A stretch of DNA of 64,000 nt from Actinoplanes solisilvae (GTDB lineage: Bacteria > Actinomycetota > Actinomycetes > Mycobacteriales > Micromonosporaceae), in assembly GCF_003999975.1 (NCBI RefSeq), contig NZ_RJAC01000016.1:124001-188000 (forward strand), in the 5' to 3' direction. Positions within the stretch are counted from its first letter, which is position 1; each line of letters begins with the position of its first letter. A program made the position numbers and the translations under genes. A model generated the notes under the pieces. It ran no database searches. It was not told where the DNA came from and saw nothing but the letters and a program-made list of their open reading frames with translations. This document shows, one piece after another, positions 1-7,655 of this stretch.

Positions 1-89
1 ACGGGGGCCGACGGGATGCCCGTCGCCGCATAACGTCGCCTGAGCACAGCCTTTGGTCCGCTCTTGGGTGGCGGGCGGGGCTTCGGATG

Positions 90-118
90 GGTGCCCGCCG
101 CGGTTCGCGGCGGGCACC
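90..118 (-). terminator. Hairpin terminator after the lipoprotein gene
   Basis: A perfect 13-bp GC-rich stem (90-102 with 106-118) and a 3-nt loop lies 15 bp beyond the stop codon of the minus-strand lipoprotein gene. There is no U-tract, as is usual for actinobacterial hairpin terminators. Confidence 0.6.
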
Positions 119-132
119 AAGGCGCTGTAGAA

Positions 133-648
133 CTACTGGTTGGCGCAGGTTCCGGCCTTCTTCTGGGCCGCGATCGCCTTGGCCGCGCCCTGCTTGTAGA
201 GGGCGAGCCCCTCCTTGGCCGGCTCGAGCTTCCAGGCGTCGCCCTCGTAGACCATCGTGTACGACTGCGCCGCGACGAGCTGCTTGGCGATGACGACCGC
301 CCGGTCGGCGCCCTCCATGCGGGCGCTGGTGAGCTGGATCGCCAGGCCCTTGCGGGAGCAGGCCTGGTTGAGCTTGACGTAGTCGTCCTTGGTGATCGCC
401 TGCTTGCCGGCGGCGGTGTACATCTCCCACGCGCCGGCGAAGTCGCCTCCGGCGAAGCGGTCGAACACGGTCTGCGCCGCGGACCGGGCGCCCTCGATGG
501 TCTTGGCCTCGGGGCCGCCCGCGGCCGCCTGGGCGGCGTTGCCGGCCGGGGCCTCGTCGTCACCGGTGCACGCCGAGGAGAAGGCGAGGGTGGCGGCAGC
601 GGCCAGGGCGAGGGCGGCCAGGCGTCGGATCGGGTGGTTGTGGGTCAT
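133..648 (-). CDS. Putative small secreted lipoprotein
   Basis: 171 residues. A basic N-terminus (HPIRR) and an Ala-rich hydrophobic stretch end in FSSAC, which looks like a lipoprotein signal with Cys27 as lipidation site, although the -3 position is Ser rather than the usual Leu. After a short Ala/Gly linker comes a roughly 110-residue domain with alternating helix and strand pattern (around VFDRFAGGDFAGAWEMY and YTMVYEGDAWKLEP). This resembles the NTF2-like/DUF4878 fold seen in many small actinobacterial lipoproteins; that assignment is by feel of the pattern, not a match. Two Cys near residues 97 and 168 could form a disulfide. It stands alone, divergent from the HelR gene, with its own terminator. 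Function unknown. Confidence 0.7.
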   Translation of the reverse strand: MTHNHPIRRLAALALAAAATLAFSSACTGDDEAPAGNAAQAAAGGPEAKTIEGARSAAQTVFDRFAGGDFAGAWEMYTAAGKQAITKDDYVKLNQACSRKGLAIQLTSARMEGADRAVVIAKQLVAAQSYTMVYEGDAWKLEPAKEGLALYKQGAAKAIAAQKKAGTCANQ

Positions 649-681
649 GCCCGGGTTAATCCGGATCGAGGGCCGCGCGTA

Positions 682-732
682 ACGGCTCGCCGGGAAACTT
701 GACTGATTGCCGACAGATCTGTGGCGAGCCGT
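682..732. promoter_or_regulatory. 10-bp inverted repeat between the lipoprotein and HelR genes
   Basis: ACGGCTCGCC at 682-691 is repeated in perfect inverse at 723-732 with 31 bp between. It lies in the divergent intergenic region and could be an operator or a weak RNA stem in the HelR leader. A TTGACT hexamer at 699-704 lies inside it, without a convincing -10 element at the usual distance. Confidence 0.35.
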
Positions 733-795
733 AACCTGCGCAACACTGTTAGGAGCACGCCGGTCGATGGGCTAATCTGAACGTTTGCCAGCAAT

Positions 796-821
796 AAAAA
801 AAGCGACCACTAATGGTCGCT
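796..821 (-). terminator. Intrinsic terminator reading on the minus strand, in the HelR leader
   Basis: AGCGACCA (802-809), a 4-nt loop and TGGTCGCT (814-821) form a perfect 8-bp stem. On the minus strand it is followed by seven U residues (802-796), the classical intrinsic terminator layout. On the plus strand the same hairpin sits 32 bp upstream of the HelR start codon without a U-run. It could block antisense transcription into the lipoprotein promoter, or act as a leader hairpin for HelR. Confidence 0.6.
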
Positions 822-853
822 GAGACCGAATTTTAACACAAAGGGGAGTGGCT

Positions 854-3160
854 TTGTCAAGCTCCGCCGCGGTGACGCGAGACGACGACCTCCGTGCCGA
901 ACAGCGGTACCTCACCACCCTCTACGGCCGGCTCGACAGCCTGCGCGCGCAGGCCGACGACCGGTTGCGCGCGATTCTGCTCGAGGGCGGTGGCACCCCG
1001 CAGGGCCGCGCCCAGCGTGAGGCGACGCGCGGCCATTACGCCGAGCAGCTCGCGCAGATGAACGCGGTCGAAAACGGTCTTTGTTTCGGCCGGCTCGATT
1101 TCGCCGCCGATCAGCCGCGCTACATCGGACGCATCGGTCTGTCCGCCGAGGAACACGATCGTGATCCGTTGCTGGTCGACTGGCGGGCCCCCGCCGCCCG
1201 CGCGTTCTATCTGGCCACCGCCGTCTCGCCCGACGGCGTGACCCGGCGCCGCCACCTGCGCACCAAGGGCCGCGTTCTGACCGCCATCGACGACGAGGTG
1301 CTCGACATCGAGGCCGGCGACGGCGGCGGCCGCGAGGACGTGACCGGTGAGGCCGCGCTGCTGTCCGCGCTGACCGCGAACCGCACCGGCCGCATGCGCG
1401 ACATCGTCGAGACCATCCAGGCCGAGCAGGACGAGGTGATCCGGGCCGGACTCAACGGCGTCATGGTCGTGCAGGGCGGCCCCGGCACCGGCAAGACCGC
1501 GGTCGCGCTGCACCGCGCGGCCTACCTGCTCTACACCTATCGCGGCCAGCTCACCAAGCAGGGCGTGCTCATCCTCGGGCCGAACCCGACGTTCCTGCGC
1601 TACATCTCGCAGGTGCTGCCGTCACTCGCCGAGACCGGGGTGCTGCTGGCGACCCTGGGTGACATGTTCCCCGGCGTACGGGCCAGGGCCGTCGAACCTC
1701 CGGCGGCGGCCGCGCTCAAGGGGCAGACGGCGATGCTCGACGTGCTCGAACGTGCGGTGGCCGACTGGCAGACGGTCCCGTCCGACTTCGTCGAGGTCGA
1801 TCACGACGGTTATCCCGTACGCCTGGAACGCGCCATGCTCGAGGACGCGCGCGCCGCGGCCCGCACCACCGGCCGTCCGCACAATGTGGCCCGCGCGATC
1901 TTCGTGACCGAGGCGATCCACGCGCTCTCGCTGCAGATCGCCGAGCGGATCGGCGCCGACCCGCTCGGCGGTGAGAATCTGCTCTCCGAGGCCGACCTGG
2001 CCGAGACCCGCCGTGAACTGCGCGAAGACATCGACGTGCAGCGCGCCCTGTTCGACTTCTGGCCGGTGCTGACCCCGCGCCGGGTGCTGCGCGAGCTGCT
2101 CAGCGACCCTGACCGGCTCGCGTCGGCGACCCCCGAGCTGAGCGCCGACGAGCGGGCCCTGCTGCTGCGCGACCACGACGCCCGCTGGACCCCGGCCGAC
2201 GTGCCGCTGCTCGACGAGCTGGCCGAGCTGCTCGGCATCGACGACACCCTCAAGGCCCGGCAGGTCGCCCAGGAGCGGCGCGAGGCCATCGAGTACGCCG
2301 AGGGTGTTCTCGAGATCGTCGAAGGTTCGCGCTCGCTCGACTTCGAGGACCAGGAGGAGGAGATCCTCTCGGCGATCGACGTCGTGGACGCGAGCGCGTT
2401 CGTCGAGCGGCACGAGGTGCTCGACACCCGTACGGCCGCCGAGCGGGCCGCCGCCGACCGCAGCTGGGCGTTCGGGCACGTGATCGTCGACGAGGCCCAG
2501 GAGCTGTCGCCGATGGCGTGGCGGCTGCTCATGCGGCGCGTGCCGAGCCGGTCGATGACGATCGTCGGTGACGTGGCCCAGACCTCGGAGCTGGCCGGCA
2601 CCACCACGTGGGAGCAGGTTTTCGAGCCGTACGTGGCTCAGCGCTGGAACCTCGTCGAGCTGACGGTGAACTACCGCACGCCGGCCGAGGTGATGGCGGT
2701 GGCGGCCGACGTGCTGTCGGCCGTCGACCCGGCGCTCGAACCCCCGCGTTCGGTGCGGACGGCGGGTGTCGACCCCTGGGCGCTGCGCGTTCCCCGAGTC
2801 GCTCTGCCGTCCGAGGTCATTGCGGCCGTACGTGTCGAGGCCGCGGAAGCCGGGCAAGGGCGAGTCGGCGTACTCGTGCCGGAAGGTCTGCAGGAGGCTC
2901 TCGGGAACGCGTTGGTCGAGGCGGTGCCGGGCGCGGCCGTGGGGGAGCAGCCCGACCTGCTCAACCAGGTCGTGCTGATGACCGTGCGGCAGGCCAAGGG
3001 CCTCGAGTTCGACTCGGTGATCGTGGTCGAGCCCGACGAGATCATCGCCGAGAGCCCGCGCGGGCTGTCCGACCTCTACGTGGCGGTCACCCGGGCCACC
3101 CGCCGGCTCGGCGTGCTGCACAGCGCCGACCTGCCCAAGGTGCTCAGCGCACTGGCGTAA
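854..3160 (+). CDS. helR: HelD/HelR-type RNA polymerase-associated ATPase
   Basis: About 768 residues, superfamily-1 helicase-like ATPase. The N-terminal coiled-coil region (EQRYLTTLYGRLDSLRAQ) is typical of HelD proteins. Motifs: Walker A GGPGTGKTAV near residue 215, Walker B VIVDEAQEL near 546, VGDVAQTSE near 573, NYRTPAEV, RQAKGLEFDSVIVVEPDE, and motif VI YVAVTRATRRLG near the C-terminus. Known HelD proteins release stalled RNA polymerase; the actinobacterial HelR subgroup also displaces rifamycins. Which subgroup this belongs to is inferred from length and host. Start: AAGGGGAG (841-848) fits the TTG at 854 with 5-nt spacing and leaves no room for the in-frame GTG at 848, so TTG is preferred. 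Monocistronic, ending in a strong hairpin. Confidence 0.85.
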   Translation: MSSSAAVTRDDDLRAEQRYLTTLYGRLDSLRAQADDRLRAILLEGGGTPQGRAQREATRGHYAEQLAQMNAVENGLCFGRLDFAADQPRYIGRIGLSAEEHDRDPLLVDWRAPAARAFYLATAVSPDGVTRRRHLRTKGRVLTAIDDEVLDIEAGDGGGREDVTGEAALLSALTANRTGRMRDIVETIQAEQDEVIRAGLNGVMVVQGGPGTGKTAVALHRAAYLLYTYRGQLTKQGVLILGPNPTFLRYISQVLPSLAETGVLLATLGDMFPGVRARAVEPPAAAALKGQTAMLDVLERAVADWQTVPSDFVEVDHDGYPVRLERAMLEDARAAARTTGRPHNVARAIFVTEAIHALSLQIAERIGADPLGGENLLSEADLAETRRELREDIDVQRALFDFWPVLTPRRVLRELLSDPDRLASATPELSADERALLLRDHDARWTPADVPLLDELAELLGIDDTLKARQVAQERREAIEYAEGVLEIVEGSRSLDFEDQEEEILSAIDVVDASAFVERHEVLDTRTAAERAAADRSWAFGHVIVDEAQELSPMAWRLLMRRVPSRSMTIVGDVAQTSELAGTTTWEQVFEPYVAQRWNLVELTVNYRTPAEVMAVAADVLSAVDPALEPPRSVRTAGVDPWALRVPRVALPSEVIAAVRVEAAEAGQGRVGVLVPEGLQEALGNALVEAVPGAAVGEQPDLLNQVVLMTVRQAKGLEFDSVIVVEPDEIIAESPRGLSDLYVAVTRATRRLGVLHSADLPKVLSALA

Positions 3161-3166
3161 GAACAG

Positions 3167-3196
3167 GGGGCCCGGCACCAAGAGGTGCCGGGCCCC
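3167..3196. terminator. Bidirectional hairpin terminator
   Basis: A perfect 13-bp GC stem (3167-3179 with 3184-3196) and a 4-nt loop fills the 42-bp gap between the convergent HelR and sigma factor genes and can end both transcripts. Confidence 0.75.
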
Positions 3197-3202
3197 GACA
3201 GA

Positions 3203-4102
3203 TCAGGCTGCCGCGTACGCGGTGTGGCCGTGCGCGTTGGTCATCGCGAGACGGCTGCGGACCGACGTGTTGTCGCCGATGGTCTGGTAGTAGTTGGCAC
3301 GACGACGCGCCACGATGCTGTCCGGGTTGTTCGGCGCGGGGGCCAGCTCCGGGCTCAGGTGCGTGTTCAGGCCGTCCTTGAGCAGCGACAGCGCCTCGGC
3401 GCGCAGCTGCGACACCCGCGACTCGGTCACGCCCAGGTCGGCGGCGATGTCGGCCATCGGACGCTCGTTCAGGAAGTACTCGGTGACGACGACCTGCAGA
3501 CGGTCCGGCAGCGAGCTGATCGCGTGGTGCAGGTAGCCGATCTGCTCACGGCGCAGCAGCATGTCCTCCGGGCCCGGGTTCTTCTCGGTCACCAGGTCGT
3601 CGGCGCTGCTGGTGGCGAAGCCCTGCAGCGACAGCACGGTGGCGCGGGCCACGTCGGTGTCGGTCTGCTGCAGCTCGTCGGTCGTGGTGCCGAGCGCCTG
3701 GGCAAGCTCGTCCGCGGTGGGCGTACGGCCCAGCGTCGTGGTCAGAGCCTGGCGGGTGGAGTCGGTGGCGCGGGCCTTGGTGCGCACCGAGCGGGTCGCC
3801 CAGTCGAGTCCGCGCAGCTCGTCGAGGATGGCGCCGCGGATGCGGGTGCTGGCGAAGCGGTGGAACGGGATGCCGCGCTGCGGGTCCCAGCCGCGGGCCG
3901 CGGTGACCAGGGCGTGCAGGCCGGCGCTGGTCAGGTCGTCGCGGTGGATGTGGTTGGGGATGCGGGAGAGCATGTCGCGCACCAGGTGGCCGACGAGCGG
4001 CATGTGCTTGCGGATGATCTCCTCCTGCTCGGCAGCGGAGAGCACCGTCGTGGCGGCGGTGTCGGCAGTGATGTCGGCAGCGGTCGTCGCGGTGCTGGTC
4101 AT
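3203..4102 (-). CDS. fliA: FliA/WhiG-family RNA polymerase sigma factor
   Basis: 299 residues, a group-3 sigma-70 factor. Region 2 runs from about residue 25 to 100 (HMPLVGHLVRDMLSRIP, then RIRGAILDELRGLDWATRSVR, a typical FliA/WhiG stretch). Region 3 follows (STRQALTTTLGRTPTADELAQALG), and region 4 has the helix-turn-helix PMADIAADLGVTESRVSQLR. The roughly 50-residue tail after region 4 is longer than in E. coli FliA. The ATG at 4102 has a GGGGGG Shine-Dalgarno 7 nt upstream. In Actinoplanes, FliA-family factors drive flagellar genes of zoospores; that role here is inferred. Its promoter region holds a FliA-like motif (4164-4190), suggesting autoregulation. No flagellar structural genes are in the window. 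A WhiG-type sporulation role is the alternative. Confidence 0.88.
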   Translation of the reverse strand: MTSTATTAADITADTAATTVLSAAEQEEIIRKHMPLVGHLVRDMLSRIPNHIHRDDLTSAGLHALVTAARGWDPQRGIPFHRFASTRIRGAILDELRGLDWATRSVRTKARATDSTRQALTTTLGRTPTADELAQALGTTTDELQQTDTDVARATVLSLQGFATSSADDLVTEKNPGPEDMLLRREQIGYLHHAISSLPDRLQVVVTEYFLNERPMADIAADLGVTESRVSQLRAEALSLLKDGLNTHLSPELAPAPNNPDSIVARRRANYYQTIGDNTSVRSRLAMTNAHGHTAYAAA

Positions 4103-4163
4103 GTTTGGATCCCCCCGTTGTCGGTGGCCCGTAGTGGCGGGCTCTCCGGCGTACACAGGGAGG

Positions 4164-4190
4164 TTCGGCGGCGTATGGGTCCCGATTGAG
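4164..4190 (-). promoter_or_regulatory. FliA-type promoter of the sigma factor gene
   Basis: On the minus strand CTCA (4190-4187) is followed after 17 bp by GCCGAA (4169-4164), about 61 bp before the start codon. As I recall, this is exactly the consensus for FliA-dependent promoters in Actinoplanes missouriensis (CTCA, 15-17 bp, GCCGAA). It suggests that the sigma factor gene transcribes itself or is read by a paralogue. Confidence 0.6.
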
Positions 4191-4321
4191 TGACCCGCGG
4201 GTGCGTGACGGTTGCATCGCCGGGCAGCCGGCCTGCTCATCCATCGGTCGCGCCTGTGGGTTGGTTGAGACTTCGGCCCCGCGTCTTTTCGTGGGGTGGG
4301 TCGGACTGGCACCTTGAGCGC

Positions 4322-4837
4322 ATGGGCCTGACCGACAACGCGTGGGTGATCAACCTGATCGCCGGCGTCGCCATCGCCGCGGGCGTGGTCGGGGTCGTCG
4401 TGCCGGTCCTGCCCGGCCTGCTGCTGAGCTGGGGCGGCGTGCTGTTCTGGGCCATCCTCGGCGACGGGGACGGCGCCGTCCGCTGGCTCACGCTCGGCGT
4501 GGTCACCGCGCTCGCGCTGCTGGGCGCCCTGATCAAATACATGGTCCCGGGCCGCCGCCTCAAGCACGCCGGGATCCCCGGCTCGGCCCTGCTGGCCGGC
4601 GGGGTCCTGGGCGTGATCGGCTTCTTCGTCGTGCCGGTGATCGGCCTGCCGCTGGGCTTCGTGCTGGGCATCTATCTGGTCGAGCGCGCGCGGCTGGGCC
4701 CCGGCCGCGCCTGGCCGTCGACCAAACAGGCCCTGGCAGCCGCGGGCCTGTCGATGCTCATCGAGTTCACGACGGCCCTGGCGGTGGCCGTGATCTGGGT
4801 GCTCGGCCTGCTCTGGTCCGGCTGGCTGCAGCCCTAG
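4322..4837 (+). CDS. DUF456 family membrane protein
   Basis: 171 residues with about five hydrophobic segments: INLIAGVAIAAGVVGVVVPVLPGLLLSWGGVLFWAI, LTLGVVTALALLGALI, a GSALLAGGVLGVIGFFVVPVIG segment, LGFVLGIYLVERARLG and the C-terminal FTTALAVAVIWVLGLLW. The VVVPVLPGLLL and FFVVPVIGLPLGFVLGIYL repeats are the hallmark of DUF456 proteins, which have no established function. The ATG at 4322 begins the conserved N-terminus; there is no clear Shine-Dalgarno. It is divergent from the sigma factor gene and followed by a repeat-rich spacer. Confidence 0.8.
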   Translation: MGLTDNAWVINLIAGVAIAAGVVGVVVPVLPGLLLSWGGVLFWAILGDGDGAVRWLTLGVVTALALLGALIKYMVPGRRLKHAGIPGSALLAGGVLGVIGFFVVPVIGLPLGFVLGIYLVERARLGPGRAWPSTKQALAAAGLSMLIEFTTALAVAVIWVLGLLWSGWLQP

Positions 4838-4880
4838 GCAACCGTCGTCCGGCTGGGCCTCCAAACGCGTAGCCGGTTGC

Positions 4881-4912
4881 GGTGTCGCGCGGCTTTCAGG
4901 CGGGCCACCGTC
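4881..4912 (-). repeat. Dispersed intergenic repeat, family 1, copy 1
   Basis: Read on the minus strand this contains GCCCGCCTGAAAGCCGCGCG, close to the core of the copies at 5247-5289, 18778-18819 and 41159-41199. All copies are between genes. Confidence 0.45.
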
Positions 4913-4987
4913 GGGTACGGCCTGGTGCGGTGCCTGAGGGTCGTGCGAAGTGAGAGGGGCACTGCGCCGTCCCAGTGAAGCGAGAAC

Positions 4988-5134
4988 GGGCCCATTTTCA
5001 GGAACTCAGGGCTGTCACCGCCCACGATCGCTCAACAAAATCAAGGAAACGGGGCCCTCAACAACGATCGAGAGGCCTACATCCTGGACCTCGGAACGAT
5101 CATGGCGCTGAGGCCCCTACGTCCTTGAAAAGGA
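4988..5134. repeat. Dispersed intergenic repeat, family 2, three copies
   Basis: The core reads roughly CGATCATGGCGTTGAGG, then CCCC, a T-rich stretch, CTTGAAAA and GGGG. The right copy (5096-5134) is on the plus strand; two inverted copies lie at about 5036-5070 and 4988-5028. The inverted pair gives an imperfect stem (CAAGGA near 5042 against TCCTTG near 5122). A further copy is at 25704-25762. Confidence 0.5.
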
Positions 5135-5156
5135 GTCTCGGCTGACTCCCGCCGCC

Positions 5157-5296
5157 GGGACTGGCCGCGCTGAGCGGTGCGTCGACGCTCGTCCGCTTGG
5201 GGAGTCGGGTGAGTGTCGGGTCAGCGGGACTGGCCGCGCTGAGCGGCGCCTCGACGCCCGCCCGCCTGCGAAGCCGCGTGACCACCCGGGCAGCGC
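5157..5296 (+). repeat. Tandem direct repeat, family 1
   Basis: A 21-bp sequence ending CTGGCCGCGCTGAGCGG occurs at 5157-5177 and again at 5226-5246 (69-bp offset). It is followed in both by a similar CGACGC-CG-CCGC segment. The second copy continues into GAAGCCGCGTGACCACCCGG, which matches 18801-18819 closely. Confidence 0.6.
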
Positions 5297-5348
5297 GATA
5301 GGCCGCACCCGGCCGGCCCCGGCGTGACTCAACGGACGGGAGAGGTGC

Positions 5349-6623
5349 TCAGACCCCGCGGGTCGGCCGGCCCGGGCGTCGCCGTCGTCGCTGGGTGAGC
5401 AGGAGAAGCAGGGGCGTGCCGGCCAGCACCAGCGCCACCGACGCGGCGGCGGCCACGGAGAGGGCCTGCGGAGGGCCGTCCGACTCGGTGGCGGAGGCGG
5501 CGGCCTGGCCCGCGGGCGGCTGGCTGGTGGGAGCCGGGGTGGGGGCCACGTCTTCAGGGGAGACCAGCTTGCCCACCGACTCGTCGCGGGGCAGGGAGAA
5601 GCCCCAGTCGAGCAGGGACGCGCCCTGCTGGTAGCCGCGCTGGGGCCGGGCCTCGGCGCCGAGCAGGGTGACGACCAGGCGGCGGCCGTTACGTTCGGCG
5701 GCGCCGACGTAGCTGTGCCGGGCGAGCTGGGTGAAGCCGGTCTTGCCGCCGAGCGCCCCGTCGTAGTTGAAGATCAGCTTGTTCTCGTTCTGGAACTGGA
5801 AGCCGCCCTTCTTAAGCTGGGGCTGGGCCGGCATCTGGGCCGACCGGGTCAGCACGTAGCGGCGGAAGTCGGCGTTGCCGAAGCACACGCGGGCGATCAG
5901 GGCCAGGTCGTAGGCGCTGGTGAACTGACCCTGACCGTCGAGGCCGGACGGGGTGACCGCGTGGGTCTGGAAGGCCCCGATGCGCTTGGCGGTGTCGTTC
6001 ATCGCGGCGACGGTCTTGGCCACGCCGTCGGCGCCACCGCCGCCGGCCAGCCGGGCCAGGGTGTTGGCGGCGTCGTTGCCCGAGTTGAGCATGAGACCGA
6101 GCCACAGCGTGGAGATCGTGTACTTGCCGCCCACGACCAGGCCGACGGCCGAGCTGCCGGGCTCGATGTTCAGGTCGCCGCGAGTCACGGTGATCTTCTG
6201 CTTCGGGTCGAGCTTGTCGATCACGGTAGCGGCCAGCAGGGTCTTCTGCACGCTGGCCGGGGTCTGGTAGACGTGCGGGCCGCAGCCGCCGAGCACCTCG
6301 CCGGTGTCGAGGTCGGCGACCAACCATGTGGTGGCGGTGACCGCCGGGGGCTTCTTGACCCCGGCCGGCACGACCAGGCCGTGGGTGGCGAGCGCGTCGC
6401 CGCCGATCGCGCTGCCGACCGGGTCGTCCGGCGGCGGAACGGGTGGTTTGGGCCGATTCGGCGGGGGAGCGACCTTCGGCTTGGGGCAGGGGATGTCAGC
6501 CTTGGCCGAGAACGCAGCCGGAACAGCGGCCGGAACAGCGGCCGGAACAGCGGCCGAGGCGGGGATCTGGAAGGGGACGATCAGGGCGGCGGCGCTGAGC
6601 GCGGCCAGGGCGGCGCGGATCAA
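5349..6623 (-). CDS. D-alanyl-D-alanine carboxypeptidase (S11, PBP5-like)
   Basis: 424 residues. A signal peptide (about 1-24, ending ASA) is followed by a proline-rich segment. The penicillin-binding catalytic domain has the three motifs in order: SVQK (SxxK, nucleophile Ser), SGN in LMLNSGNDAA, and KTG in LGGKTGFTQLA. The C-terminus has a Pro/Ala linker, a membrane helix (ALSVAAAASVALVLAGTPLLLLL) and a basic RRRRRPGRP tail, so it is anchored outside the membrane by its C-terminus. The role is trimming the terminal D-Ala of peptidoglycan stem peptides. The start overlaps the stop of the upstream gene by 4 bp (ATGA), giving translational coupling. The AVPA repeat after the signal peptide comes from a 12-bp DNA tandem repeat. 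Confidence 0.9.
   Translation of the reverse strand: MIRAALAALSAAALIVPFQIPASAAVPAAVPAAVPAAFSAKADIPCPKPKVAPPPNRPKPPVPPPDDPVGSAIGGDALATHGLVVPAGVKKPPAVTATTWLVADLDTGEVLGGCGPHVYQTPASVQKTLLAATVIDKLDPKQKITVTRGDLNIEPGSSAVGLVVGGKYTISTLWLGLMLNSGNDAANTLARLAGGGGADGVAKTVAAMNDTAKRIGAFQTHAVTPSGLDGQGQFTSAYDLALIARVCFGNADFRRYVLTRSAQMPAQPQLKKGGFQFQNENKLIFNYDGALGGKTGFTQLARHSYVGAAERNGRRLVVTLLGAEARPQRGYQQGASLLDWGFSLPRDESVGKLVSPEDVAPTPAPTSQPPAGQAAASATESDGPPQALSVAAAASVALVLAGTPLLLLLTQRRRRRPGRPTRGV
6520..6555 (-). repeat. 12-bp tandem repeat inside the carboxypeptidase gene
   Basis: GGAACAGCGGCC is repeated three times head to tail on the plus strand. On the coding strand this gives AAVP repeats just after the signal peptide; copy number could vary by slippage without frame loss. 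Confidence 0.8.
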
Positions 6624-7048
6624 GGCCAGGAAACCCCCGCCTCGAGCCGGCGATCGAGCAACTGCCTCAGCGGAACCGTCTCGCCGTCACCGCCGCCCGC
6701 GCCGACGATCAGCCGGGGCATGCTCGGGGACAGGTCGGCCCCCGCGAAGCGGGCCCGCAACGAGGCCGGCACGGTCAACACGTAGTAGTCCCCGTCGTCG
6801 CCCACAGCGACCGATCGGTTGGATTTCAGATACCAGCCACGCACATGAGTTCGATACGTGGATCGGCCGTCGAAGGTTCGAGCCATGAGCGTATGAGGTT
6901 GCAGACCCCGCTCGGCCGCCTTGCGTACGAAGTCGTCGAGCAGGGCCGCCGCCTCCCGTGCCTCGGCGGCCCGGCCGGCCTCCTGCGCGGCGGCGTGACC
7001 GGCGATGGCCTGCCGTCGCTGTTCCGTCCAGTCGGCGTCGCGCTCCAT
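6620..7048 (-). CDS. Conserved hypothetical cytoplasmic protein
   Basis: 142 residues, not recognised as a named family. The first 50 residues are a charged, Ala-rich helix (WTEQRRQAIAGHAAAQEAGRAAEAREAAALLDDFVRKAAERGL). The second half looks like a small beta domain (TYRTHVRGWYLKSNRSVAVGDDGDYYVLTVP) ending in PLRQLLDRRLEAG. No signal peptide or membrane segment. Minus-strand TAGGGT lies 7 nt before the ATG with no Shine-Dalgarno, suggesting a leaderless transcript. It is the first gene of a two-gene unit with the carboxypeptidase (4-bp overlap), so it may serve cell-wall metabolism, but this is only context. Confidence 0.7.
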   Translation of the reverse strand: MERDADWTEQRRQAIAGHAAAQEAGRAAEAREAAALLDDFVRKAAERGLQPHTLMARTFDGRSTYRTHVRGWYLKSNRSVAVGDDGDYYVLTVPASLRARFAGADLSPSMPRLIVGAGGGDGETVPLRQLLDRRLEAGVSWP

Positions 7049-7247
7049 GCCAGCGACCCTAGGCGACGTCTACCCGAGCGGCCAACCCGAGCTTTCCGCT
7101 GTGATTGAAGTGAATGTCGTCCCGCCATTTGAATAATCTCGCGGCGGTCCGCGCGGAAAGAATTGCGAATTCGGCCGGGACAGTTGCGCGCGAACCCGTT
7201 GGCGAGCAACACTGGGCGCGGTTGGTCGGATGAACTCGGGAGTCGTC

Positions 7248-7598
7248 ATGGCGCGGCAGGTAATCACCACTCTGATCGACGATCTGGACGGAAAGAAGGC
7301 CGATCGCTCGGTCGAGTTCAGTCTGGACGGCATTAACTACAGCATCGACCTTTCCGAGGCCAATGCGGGGAAGCTGCGTAAGGCCCTGGACCCTTACATC
7401 AACGCCGGCACCCGGCTCGGCCGCGCCGCCGGCCGCGTCTCGCCTCGCCGGGGTGTCGCGGGCGGCCGCACGGCCGGTTCCCGCGACGAAAACCGCCAGA
7501 TCCGCGAGTGGGCGACGGCCAACGGGCATCAGATTTCCGAGCGTGGCCGCATTCCGCAGAGCGTGACCCAGGCATATCGGGCGGCCAGCGGCCGCTGA
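7248..7598 (+). CDS. lsr2: Lsr2 family nucleoid-associated protein
   Basis: 116 residues, the usual Lsr2 length. The N-terminal dimerisation domain is ITTLIDDLDGKKADRSVEFSLDGINYSIDLSEANAGKLRKAL; a basic linker leads to the C-terminal DNA-binding domain IREWATANGHQISERGRIPQSV, which contains the RGR motif that enters the minor groove of AT-rich DNA. Lsr2 is an H-NS-like silencer of foreign DNA. The ATG at 7248 is chosen over the one at 7230 because GGGAG at 7238-7242 gives correct spacing. The upstream 150 bp are locally AT-rich, which would allow autorepression. A strong hairpin follows. Confidence 0.93.
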   Translation: MARQVITTLIDDLDGKKADRSVEFSLDGINYSIDLSEANAGKLRKALDPYINAGTRLGRAAGRVSPRRGVAGGRTAGSRDENRQIREWATANGHQISERGRIPQSVTQAYRAASGR

Positions 7599-7608
7599 CC
7601 GCATGCAA

Positions 7609-7644
7609 ATCCCCTGCCGTCTTCCGGTTGGGACGGCAGGGGAT
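7609..7644. terminator. Bidirectional hairpin terminator
   Basis: A perfect 13-bp stem (7609-7621 with 7632-7644) and a 10-nt loop lies between the convergent lsr2 and LLM oxidoreductase genes. Confidence 0.75.
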
Positions 7645-7655
7645 GGTGTGACGCG

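Larger units (their letters stand above)
4838..5348. other. 511-bp intergenic region made of repeats
   Basis: No convincing gene. The stretch holds three related blocks in mixed orientation (family 2, about 4988-5134) and copies of a second, roughly 40-bp repeat (family 1, at 4881-4912 and 5157-5296). Small open frames on the minus strand (about 60-70 codons) are low-complexity translations of the repeats and lack ribosome binding sites. Confidence 0.6.

Noticed and set aside
64-702. Long plus-strand open frame opposite the first lipoprotein gene
   Set aside because: It is the antisense shadow of the lipoprotein gene; Gly/Arg/Leu-rich low-complexity translation, no ribosome site.
1622-3181. 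519-codon minus-strand open frame opposite HelR
   Set aside because: Composition shadow of a high-GC gene; HelR motifs are unambiguous on the plus strand.
4834-5332. Short minus-strand frames (60-70 codons) in the 4.8-5.3 kb spacer
   Set aside because: They are translations of the intergenic repeats, without start signals and with repeated peptide blocks.
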